From Anastrepha obliqua (Eukaryota; Arthropoda; Insecta; Diptera; Tephritidae): a stretch of 64,000 bases of DNA. Made by a program: the position numbers and the translations under genes. Location: assembly GCF_027943255.1 (NCBI RefSeq), contig NC_072892.1, positions 121,475,792 through 121,539,791 of the forward strand, in the 5' to 3' direction. How positions within the stretch are numbered: the stretch's first letter is position 1; each line of letters opens with the position of its first letter. Positions 10,601 through 22,600 of this stretch are shown piece after piece. A model generated the notes under the pieces. That model worked only from the letters and a program-made list of their open reading frames with translations. It did not search any database and had not been told where the DNA came from.

Positions 10601-13600
10601 CATATTAATTGTATTATACAAAAACCGAAGAAAATTGTTCGTTAGTTTATTTTTGTTAACTAGTTACAATAAAAATGAATATTAAAAAAAAAAAAACTCT
10701 ATCGAATGGTTAAAGATTCTGTCAGCGGGGTCTCCATGAGCATAAGTTTTGTTTTTGCCATATTCATTGTTAAGCCCACTTTTAAGCCCAACAAATATCT
10801 CTGCATAGTTCAGGCCACTCAACTTTTGGAAGGGATTCGCTTGAATTCCATCCGAGACTTCGCCATCAGTTTTCCTTAAGACTCCATTCAGAACTTATAT
10901 GGAAAACAGAGGGTACAAAACACAGCTTTGGCGTACTCCCTTCGCTATTCAAAAACTTTCACTATCATTTCCTTCAAAATCGACGCTGCACTCTGCATGC
11001 GTAATCAGAATTTTTAGAAAAATTTTGGCTACGTAGTTTTATAGCGAGTAATCAGCATCATTGTTGACGTGACAATCTGGGTTTCACCGTGACTGCCCTA
11101 AGGTCCCAAATTAGGTTTTTTTGCGGAGTAGGTAGTTACCCTCACGCCCAACTTCCTGTTTAGCCTGTTTAGGGAAGGAAAAGAATTCGTCCCGCTTCGT
11201 TAGCTCTGGACATACTTCCACCGGGGTTGTTTACCCGATCTCAGGTTGCTGAGTTTTTCGGGAGGTAGCACGTGCAGGTGAAGCTCGGACTGAGGTAGGA
11301 GAGACTTTGCGATACTAACAGCAGGTGGCATCTTAGATTGCGCATTTATTACGCCGTTACCGCCCAATAAAAAGGAATAAAAGAATAAGGAAAAACTTAA
11401 AAGTAAATTTAATTTTTTGTATATATACTCGTATATAGATTAATTTCATTTCATTTTGCTGTCTATGGTTACAAAAGACCTTAGAGAGTAGAAGTACAAA
11501 AGGACTCAAATATTATATGTTATTGAAAAATAAGACTTGAAATAATTTATATAATATTATTTATAAGGGATGGTTAAGTTTTTAAGGCCGGTGTTGATTT
11601 TAAATAAAATACAATTTTTTTAGGAAATTATTGTCATTTCTCTTTATTATGATAATATTGGTATAGCTCAATTACGTATAAAATAAAATATTGGCCAAAT
11701 GGCGGCACACCTCCATCCGATGGTCCAAATTTTCAATGACGCTGAGGCATAATTGAGGTTCCATGCCGTTAATGTGCCAAATTATCTCATTCTTTAGCTC
11801 TTGAATTGTTGCTTGCTTATCGACGAAATTTAACTACCCTTTATAAAAATAGATATCTAGGAAGGGCGAAATCGAGATCGAGACTACTAACATGATTATA
11901 ATTATTACATTAACTGGCCTTGCTTCCATTTGTCTAACAATGAAGCTGCAGAATGCTATAAATTTTCCGATTGGCCCCTAATGTCAGTTCTGTTTTGACA
12001 TTTGTGTAGTAAACACATGCGAAATACACATTAATAAATAATGTTACACTACACTGCTCCAGAACGCGGAATATTGCTGACTATTTATTTGACCAATAAT
12101 CGGTCGGTGACTTTGGCGCAACGTGAATTTCGCCGTCCAACGCCTACTGGTGAAACACTGCGACGTTTAGCCGCTCGCCTCGAAGAGACTGGCACAACAC
12201 GAGATGCTGCCAGGCGGGACAGACCCCGGAGTAGCCGTTCTGCAGAGAATATTTCTGCTGTAGCCGAGGATGTCATGGAAGCGCCGTCGACATCGACCAG
12301 ACGACGTGCCACGCAAATAGGTATCAGTCGACGGTCTTTACAGCGAATTTTGGTACAAGATTTGAAGATGTTTCCGTACAAAGTCCAGACGGTGCATCAG
12401 CAGTTAGTTGCTGACCGCCAATCGCGTCTAACATACGCTCAAGCCATCCTTAATCACCACCAAGAGGAAGATGATTTTTCATCAAAAATAATCATGAGTG
12501 ATGAGGCCCATTTCCATCTTAGCGGGTACGTAAATAAGCAAAATGTACGCTTCTGGGGTACTGAAAATCCGCGTGTAACCCACGAAGAGCCATTACACCC
12601 GCTCAAAGTCACTGTATGGTGTGCTGTTTTCGCTGGAGGAGTCATCGGACCTTTTTTCTTCGAAGACGTCGCGGGCCAAACGGTTACTGTGAATGGTGAG
12701 CGCTACAGAGCAATGGTCAACGAGTTCTTTTTGCCGCAACTTGATGAATTGGAATTGGAAAACATGTGGTTCCAACAGGACGGTGCCACGGCACACACTG
12801 CACGTGCCACAACCGATATGCTGAAGGATGCATTTCCCGGGCGCCTAATCTCCCGTTTTGGCGATTTGCACTGGCCAGCAAGATCGCCTGATTTGACCGC
12901 TCCAGACTTCATTTTGTGGGGCTTTTTGAAGTCGCGGGTTTATGTCAACAAGCCTCAGACTCTTGCAGCTCTTAAAGACAATATCCGTCAAGAATGCGAG
13001 GACCTATCGCCGGAAGTTTTGGCCAAAGTGATGGAAAATGCCATAAAAAGGGCTCAAATTAAAAGACCAAATAAAAATAATCCACAAGAAGAATCAAAGT
13101 TTTTCATTTTTTTTTTAAATTACAGCCAAAAAACATCGCAAGTTTACTTTTGCGCCACCTTGTATATCATCATTAAAGCAAAAATTTCGTTTGTCTTTAA
13201 TTTTTTGTTTTAATTTGAATCTTTGTGGGTGTGCTCACCTTTAGTATGTTTGTGCCCTGCCTATGGGGCACAAATAGTGTCCACCGCGAACATGAATGAA
13301 TATCATATATCCAGGCATTTCTTTTAACAGCAGTCGCCTGTCAGCTATGTAGTTTCAGCGAGTCTTCAAGTGCTTCGTTCGTAGGCAGCATTAAAGGCGA
13401 TCACTTCCTTCAAAGACATAATTTTATGAATAGAGTCGCATGGTGATCGAAATATTATATATTAACTGTAGCACTAAACTTAACGCGAAGCATACCACAT
13501 CCACTTAATTAACACCCCTTTTGCGAATGTCGACTGGCAGCAGAATAGACTTCTGTCGATTATATTTAATTTCACTTACCTTAGCTTACAACTTTGTATA

Positions 13601-16600
13601 GGTAATACCCACAAACATATAATTATGTTACTTTTTTAATAATTTTCAAATTCAATTACATAGAAATTGCAGGAACTACTATTCGCAGTTGATAATTGAA
13701 CGACCAATAGCACTGGTAGCTAGAGCTATAACCTAATTTTATATAATAATTTATTAAAAATTTAATTCAATAAATAAATAAAGTTAAGGTAGGACGACAA
13801 TGCTACTGGGTATATGGGAAAAGCAATCAGGCTGCCAGTTAAGCACGATTAACGAAAATTTGGATTTAAAAATTTTTAACAAACAACTTTACAGATGGCA
13901 TCACAACCTGGTCGGCTTTTAAGGTACAAAAGCAACAAAATATAAAAAAAGACAATTAGCGGCACTCGATTGCACTTTCTCTCACTCAACCTGAAATTTC
14001 GGCTCCCGATTTCTGTCATTGTTACCTTCCTAATTTCTCTGATCCATTACCACCCCACAGTGCTCGGTACTTTCTAATAAATCCAAGGTTCCTTGCCAAT
14101 AGACGTACCCTTTAGTATTGATGTATGTTTTTGATGTTATTTGTGATTCTGTTGATTGTGCCGAGGTTCTTGAATAGATTCGCTTCAAAAATGTTTACTC
14201 TTTCACCGTACATTCACTCTCAAAAGAGTCAAATCAAACTAAAGGGTTTTCCAATTACAGGTGTTTTTTGAATAGCCCGCTATTTCGGTAGATGTCACTT
14301 TTGAGCTGTCATTTTTTGATATTTGACAAGTAGAAGCTACGCGGAACAATACACGCTTAAACAATGCATTGAAATTATTAAAATTCACTATAAAAATGGT
14401 GAAAATTTGGCAGAGACGGTTCGTAAAACTCGAACATTTTTGGGTCATCGTGAAGCACCTTGTCGGACCGCAATACAGAAATTGGTGAAAAAACGCGAGC
14501 TGTTGGGATAAGTTAGTGGTGTGAAGAAGAAAACCCGTGCACGTCGCTCAAGAACAGCCGAAAATCGAAAATATTGCTGTTGTGGCCGAAAGTGTTGAAG
14601 AAAACCCAGGTTTGTCCATTCCTCTACGTTCTTTGGAATTGGCCATTCCATAAACGTCATTGGCCCGTATTTTGCATAACGATTTGGGTCTTAAGGCTTA
14701 TAAAGTCCAGTTAACACAAGAACTCAAGCCGGCCGATCATCAACAACGTCCTGTCTTTGCTGATTGGGTCGTTGAAATGTATGAAAATGATTCGGAATTC
14801 CATCGAAAAATCATCTTGAGTGATGAGGCCCATTTCTACGTCGGGAGCTTCGTCAAGAAGCAAAATTGTCGGATCTGGGGCTCAGAAAATCCAAGAGTTA
14901 TTGTTGAAAAGTCTGTCTATCCTCAACGTGTGACTCTTTGGTGCGGTTTATGGTCCGGCTTCGAAAATGAAGCTGGAGCAACAGTTACGATGAATGGATT
15001 GCGCAACTTTTATTTTCAACAAGACGGCGCTGTGTGCTACACAAGCAACGAAACCATTGATCTTTTACGGGAATAACACCTCTTATAGGAAAACCCTTTA
15101 CTTTAACGTTGACTATATAGGAGGGCTCTTACTGAATTAAATATTATATACAGACTACGTAACATAGGTTTTGCTCTGCCACGATCTCTTTTCCATTCGA
15201 GAATTACGTCCCACTATTCGTAAAAGGTCTCTTTTGTTCTAGCATCTAAGGTTTAAGATTTATCTAGTCTGTAAGGGTATTGTAATCATAGACTTAAATA
15301 AAATGAAATGAAATGAAATCAAAAACGTAGCATCAAAGTGAAACTTTTGGTCATCAGCAGAGACAGACCAAACAATTGGTTTTTAAGGCTGAAGTCGAAG
15401 TCGAATTTCGGTCGTTCTCTAGCCACATATATACTTCTTCCTTGACTATAGAGGCAGGTAGCCTCTACAACATACAAAACCTACATATATCTTGCCTTAA
15501 TTGATCTTTGTGAATACTTACTTCCATCCCCATTGCCAGCTTTACAGTGTGACAATATCAGCTTTCTCACTAATAAATATTTCCCCCAGATTCAAGATAA
15601 TACCGTCTAGCTCTCATAGTGTGTAATACATAGTGAATGGAAAGGGATGAAGAGAGAGAGAGAAGTTGCATAATTTGTAGAAGATTGTGAGGTAAAAAAC
15701 GGCTTCAGTCATGAAACCCCAATTTGACTTTCGGTAAATCTACATTGCATCAAATTTTGTATATAGAAAAATTACTCTTTTTTTTGTTTCCTTCTATAAA
15801 AGTCTCGTGGGTTGATGATTGACCCTTTCGGAAAAAGATGACGGCTAATATCGTAAATGTAGTTCGGCCCTTTGATCCTTACTATCCTTACTGATAGGAC
15901 TATAAATAAAGTTATATATAAATAGTTATTTCTTCTTGTGTCAAGGATGTATCTCAGAAATCAACGTAGCAAAGCTATAATCAATAAACCGCCAGACTTT
16001 CCAACACTAATTTCCCCACTCACTCAGCCAGTTTAACGAAGACTAATCAACAAGTCCTTGAGATGGAAAGAACAACTCAGTAGTCAAAAAATTCTTAAAC
16101 TTTTGGAAATAGTCTACTCTTAACTCAATAACCTTCATTAAACGTGTTTCAATTTTTTTTTAACGTTTTCTCGAGAACCTCAAAAAAGGCCTCATTGATA
16201 ACATCCTTCACTCGTGAAAGTGTAGACTTTCCAAATTCGTACAGCTTCACTAACCCATCATCCAATCCCCACCGTGGACTACATCGTCCACATTTGCTAT
16301 TGTGACATTATTTAGGCGATCAGAACGTTCGGTTCGTAATATTTTTTAAAACTGCTTTCTTACATGTCTTCTCCAGATGGCGTTGATAACTGGGGCTACA
16401 TATATGAGAACGAGAGCTCGGAGGGTATGATGGGTGGTGTTTATACACAAAACGTCGAAGTAGCTGTCGGCTGCGTTTACAACTGGTATAATAACATCAC
16501 TGAAACGTCCTTCACCATCGCACGCTCAGCGGCCACTATATTGGGACCAGCACCGGCGTAAGTAATACATAATTTTTAATGGACAAATTAACGTCTCTTA

Positions 16601-19600
16601 TATTTTTCAGACAATTCCCGGCTTGGCGTGCAAACATAATGCCATTTAGCGGCGAACTTTGGCTTTTTCTAATCATGACTATGGTGCTTTGTGCCATAGT
16701 GATGTACTTTATCCAATTTACTGCCTTCGGATTAGAGAATTGGCGTTGGCACCAAACACGGAAATTTCATCATATGACTAGATTAGGGCAGGCGGTATTA
16801 GATATGTTTGCAGTATTCATACAACAGCCGTCTGGACCGACAAGGTGGGCTAGTTGTTTTTTTTTAATTAATTAATTAATGGAAATCTTCCGGATCTAAG
16901 TTGGTCGTACATATATTGAAGATTTTTTAATGGGGATCGTGCAAACTACATTCGCATCTATAGCTCTTTGCCAGCGATCTGATATACATTTTTGAAGGAG
17001 GCCTTTAATTTATTCACAGGAATTGATTCATGTTTTGTGTGTGGTCGGGATTCTCAAAAAAGTTGAAAGTTGGTGATGTATGTGGGAATATGGTGGATAT
17101 TAAAAAATAGCATGACCATAGGGAGTGCAAGGATCAGTTTTTCTAACCGATTCTCGCCGAGTTTAACAAAGCGCGCCAGTCGTTTCATTCTCGTGCTAAC
17201 CGGAGTCAGTTGAACACATCAAGTGAAGTAAAGTCCTTCGCCACCTGATCTTTCCAACGCAGAGGAGGTCTTACTCTTCCTCTGCTACCACCAGCTGGTA
17301 CCGCATCGAGTACTTTCAGAGTCGGAGCGTTTGTATCCAATCGGATGACATGACCCTACCAGCGCAGCCGCTGGATCTTTATTCGCTGCGCTATGTCTAT
17401 GTCGTTGTAAAGCTCATACAGCTCATCGTTCCATCGCCTGCGATATTCGCCGTTGCCAACGTGCAAAAGTCCAAAAATCTTACGCAGAATCTTTCTCTCA
17501 AACACTCCAAGCGACGCTTCATCAGATGTTGTCATCGTCCACGCTAATGCGTCATACATTAGGGCGGGCATGATGAGAGCCTTGTAGAGTGTTGGTTTTG
17601 TTCGTCGAGAGAGAACTTTACTACTCAGAGAGGACTACCACTTAGCCAAAGTAGCACTTGTTGGCAAGAGAGATTCTACGTTGGATTTCCAGGCTGTCGG
17701 TGTTAATGCTGGTTCCTAAATAAACGAAGTATTTTACAACCACGAAATTGTGACTGTCAACAGTGACGTATGTGCCGATACGCGAGTGCGCCTGTGCAAC
17801 TGTTTTTTGATGACAGAAGGTACTTCGTTTTGTCCTCGTTCACCAACAGAGCCATTCGCTTTGCCTCTTTATCCAGTTTGGAGAAGGCAGAACTAAGAGA
17901 GCAGTTGTTAAGGCCTAGGATGTCAATATCATCGGCATACGCCAACAATTGTGCGCTTTTATTAGAAATTCTGTCCGAGCGATTAAGTTCTGCGGCTCGC
18001 AGAATTATATTGGTTCTAGCAAGTCCGCATTTGGAATAGTGTAAGGCCAAAAAAATGTACATATAATCCGAGGGCATTTGTTGATAAAGCTTTGTAATTT
18101 GTTGGTTATGCTTCTCGGCACCAGCCACGTTTCACTGCCATATAAGAGTTTGGATTTTGCAGATGCGTTAAATATTCATATTTTACTTTAGTTTACTTTA
18201 GTTATAGCTTATTCTCAATCATACAAGAGGAGAAAGCTACCTTAAGATCACTTGACTTAATAATATTACTCATAAAAGGATCGAAAATTTCAGAGGAGAC
18301 AAGGAAATTGCAAAGAAAATCATAAAAAATCCTGTAGAGCAATTGTACATTAACTCCTTTGTTAAAGATATCTACGAATTTCAAGATGAACAGTCTTGAT
18401 CGGGAACTCTGGGAGAGGTAATCCATACATTGAACCTAACTCGGAAATCTGGTACATAGATGGGCCGAAGTTTGAGGATGGAAGGAAGGGGTGGTGCGGC
18501 TCTCTTCAGGCCAAACTCTAAAAGATCGATACCCATGTGCGGTTATCCCACAGTCTTTCAAGCGGAAAACCTTCTATATCATGGTTGTGGTAGAGAACGA
18601 CTTCGAAGAGGCACAACTTCGAAGTGCATCTGCATTTTGTCATACGGCCAAGCAGCTTTTTTGCACTGCAGTCTCACATAATAATATTCAGAATTTTTAA
18701 AGAATGCTTCACTGTCCTGAATACTCTGGGAACAAAAATCGTCTGTTGAACTGGGTACCAGGACGTGAAGGTTATCATAGCAATGACTGTCTGGTGAAAT
18801 TAGGCTCTACCTCAGAATTATATGGACCGTAACCCTTTCGTGGGCTCAACAAAGCTCATATGAATAAATTTACCAATACTGGAAGAACAGGAAATTCATA
18901 TGACACGGGAAGGAGACTCCAACACTCCCTCCAGAAGGGTAACAAATATTCTCTTAAGCATTGATGGAGAGACCTTACGAACTATCGCTCGATACTATAC
19001 GGAACATTATATGTAGTTTTTGTTATCATTTCGAGAAACTAGGACTGATAGGAACAAACGTCTACTGCTTTTGGTAAAGGTAGAAGTTGCGAAGAGAATA
19101 ATCCACCGATCTCGTTTTCTTTCGAGCATACAATTCATCTTGGCTATCAAATTCATCTAGGTACTAGGTCAAAACGACGTTTCACAAAATTGCATGTCCG
19201 ATAAGTTTGCTAGGTAGAGCCCCTTGAAGGTGGTTTCCTCTGACGAAGGGAATATACGCGCTCCGTGAGTTGTCTATGGACTGCTCTTGGACAGGTTGTC
19301 TTACTGGGTCGGTATCAGTATGTATTGATTGGAAACTATTCAAGTTCAAATTGATAGCTACTTAAAGGATATTGCGTGGGAAACAATGCTTCCTTCTTTT
19401 TACTTACAGATGTCATGGATTGTTATATTCGTACAAGTACGTGTCTAAATGTGTGACTAAGTGTCCACCCTAATGGGGGTAGAATAGCGCTAGTACGATA
19501 GTTTATTCCAAAAATCGACAGCGTGTGCTGATTTTTCTTTTTTTATCTGTACAATTTTAAAATTTGGTTAGCAATTTCGTAACTTCAGCCTAGCTGCTCC

Positions 19601-22600
19601 CTCACCCAGTCTACTAGTCTCTAATTTTAGTCCCTACAAATAACATCTAATACTTTAATTCTCCCCTCAAACAGTTTACGCACATTTGCCGCTCGTTTAT
19701 TTCTTGCAACGATTCTCTGTGCTACCATCACATTGGAGAACACCTACAGTGGCCAATTAAAATCTATACTAACTATACCACTTTTCACCGAAGCTGTGGA
19801 CACTTTGCGGAAATGGTCCACAACCGATTGGACTTGGAGCGCACCATCCATTGTATGGGTGCAATCAATAGAAGGTTCAGATATCGTAATAGAACAAATA
19901 ATGGTGAAGAAATTCGAGGTTCAAGGCTATGGTTTTCTCTACAATGCAAGCTTTCGATCGGACTATGGTTTGGGTATCGAGCGTCTAATGAGCGGTTCGT
20001 TCGCCTTTGGTGATTATATAACTCCACCTGCAATGGAAACGAAAATAGTAAATTCCTTAGTTTTTGCTACACGTGAAGATCACTAATATTTTTTGGCATA
20101 ATACTTTCAGGTGATAAAGGACGATCTATTTTTCGACTGGACACGCGTAGTCTCCATAAGAGGTTGGCCGCTTATGCCACTTTTCGACAAACATATACGC
20201 GCCTGCATAGAGACGGGTCTATTTGTGCACTGGGAACGAGAGGTAAGAAAAGGAAAAAAAGATCTACATACTTTGGGTGAAACTTAATATTAATATACTG
20301 CAATATTTTATTACTCAATACGCAAATAACAAAAATAGTTAAGTTAATTTAGCATCACTTGCCCACTATACCTGCACTATATGGCGAAAATAATATACCA
20401 ACCTTCAATCAAATTTAGTTTATTCAGAGAGAAAAGACCAACAATAAAGAAACTCAAGGTTCCTGCCCTGAAGAACTTCTTCATTAAACAAGGAAATTTA
20501 TACTAGGGCGCATTTGGGAAACAATTGGCTAAAAAAACAACCACTCCGAAACCAAACAAAAATCGATAGGGTTGAAGAAGGAAGATGATGACCAAACGGC
20601 ACTAATTATACTACGTTTATCACTGCAAGCTGCTGATGAACTTCACCAGGTGCGTAATGTTTAAACCTGCTATATCCGCAGGTGTAGTAAAGAAATGAGA
20701 GCCCAGATATCTGAAGAACAGCTGAGGGGAAGTGCTGAGATGATTCCACCTCGGCCTTTAAACAGGACTTGAGGAGAGGCGTGAAACGAACCCAAGTCTC
20801 ACCGCATGGGCACCTAACTGGCAATGTTCGGTAAGGACACCCACCAAATTTGAGAGCTGCTGCTTTGTTAATCTCAGAAGTTACCTCGAGTGGTCCCGAA
20901 GGAGGCCGGAAGGGTCTCGAGTGCCCCCGAAGGGTCTCGTGACTTTGCACGTTTTTGCACTAACCTAGCGCTCACTAAGTTGACGCGCGGCTCATGTTTC
21001 CAGGAGCAGGCCATGGTTCTCAAGGGAATCCCAATACTCTCATTTTGCATTTAAACTGTCTCGAGAGTCCCCTGTCTGACCAGCTCATCAGCCCAGCAGT
21101 TTCTCGCTATGTCACTGTGACCGGGGACCCACATGAGCCTAATAACGAAGTATTCGAATGCAGTTGAGAGAGAAATTAAGCATTATCCGACTAATTTTGG
21201 ACGCCCAAACAACGAGCTCAAAGTCCTAATTGCCACTTGGCTGTCGGAGTAGTAATTGCACAGGCAAGCAACCAATCCACTGCTTCTTTAATTGCGGCTA
21301 CCTCCGCATGAAAAACACGACAGTGGTCCGGTAGTCTAAATTTGAGCCTGATGGATAGTTTTTCGCAGAATACTCCCCCACCAACCCATTCGTCCAACTT
21401 CGAGCTATCCGTAAACATGTTTGCTATGCTTTGTCTCCAAATGTTGCCGAAAGGGGTCATTAGAGAAACAAGAAGTTTAAAATTGGCTTGGGATATTCTG
21501 CATTTGCACGAGAAGAGTTTGAAGGATTTAATTACCAAAAATAAAAATAAAAATAGCTCCGAGAAAAAGGTTTAGTGAATATTAAAAAACAGCGATTATT
21601 TGGACCTATTTTAAAGGCCTTGCTCAATTTTTTGCTTCTTTTTCTTAGTATTAATTTGTTTTTTGAGAAGTGGGTCAAAGGCGGCCACCGTAGCCGAATA
21701 GGTTGGTGTGTGACTATTATTCGGATTTCAAAGAGAAAACGTAGGTTCGAATATCGGTGAAAGACCAAACTGAAGAAAAAAGTTTTTTCTAATAGCGGTC
21801 GCCCCTCGGCAGGCAATGGGAAACCTCCGAGTGTATTTTTGGCATGAAAAAGCTCCTCTTAAAAAGAGTATCTGCCGCTCGGAGTCGGCTTGAAACTGTA
21901 GGTCCCTTCATTTGACGAAGAATATCAATACGCACGCCACAACTACGAGGAGGAGCTCGGCCAAACACCAAAAAAAAAGGGAGTACGCGCCAATATATAT
22001 ATGTATATTAGTCTCAAAGGGGAATTTTAGAGAAAAAGTATAATTTTTTGTTTTACATCATTTTATATACTGGATCGTTTAGAAATAAAGATAAGCTCAA
22101 TATAATCAATATAAAAAATATTTCCATATTTAATTGTACACTCCTCGTTTTTCATTTCACAAACTTACTGATCTCCTATGTATGATATATTTTTCCCCAT
22201 TATTTGTTTAAAAACAAAAACATTCTCAAAGCTGACTTCCATCTTCCCTTTTTCCATCATCTTAGGAAATATATTGTAATATAATATTTTCATGCTAACA
22301 TCATTTCATCACCCTTTACTTGTCCCACAGTGTTTTGATCAAAATATATTTCATGAAATTTGAACTTCTTATATTAAATTTCAGATTGTGGCAAAGTACT
22401 TGGACCGCCAGTCACAGGAAATTTTACTGGATTTAGCATCTGGGAACATAAAAAAATTACCACCACAAAAGTTAACTTTAGAAAATATTTCAGGGGCCGT
22501 TTTTGTTCTGCTGTTTGGTTGCTTGATTGCAACCAAAGTTTTCATATTGGAGCTGATTGTATACCATTTGAATAAATTGAAATTGCTGGATATTTATAGA

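Noticed and set aside
16364..16376. ATG at 16364 as start of a separate gene
   Set aside because: It lies within a polypyrimidine/acceptor tract, and IR proteins need sequence before this point. The exon 7528-7656 supplies it in phase.
18460..18700. Two overlapping 70-codon frames as small genes
   Set aside because: They are frames over a decayed RNase H region whose motifs are spread over several frames.
21691..21755. Functional tRNA gene in the A/B-box region
   Set aside because: No clean cloverleaf, and the same head is repeated at 48131, 26615 and 54941 as part of a SINE.
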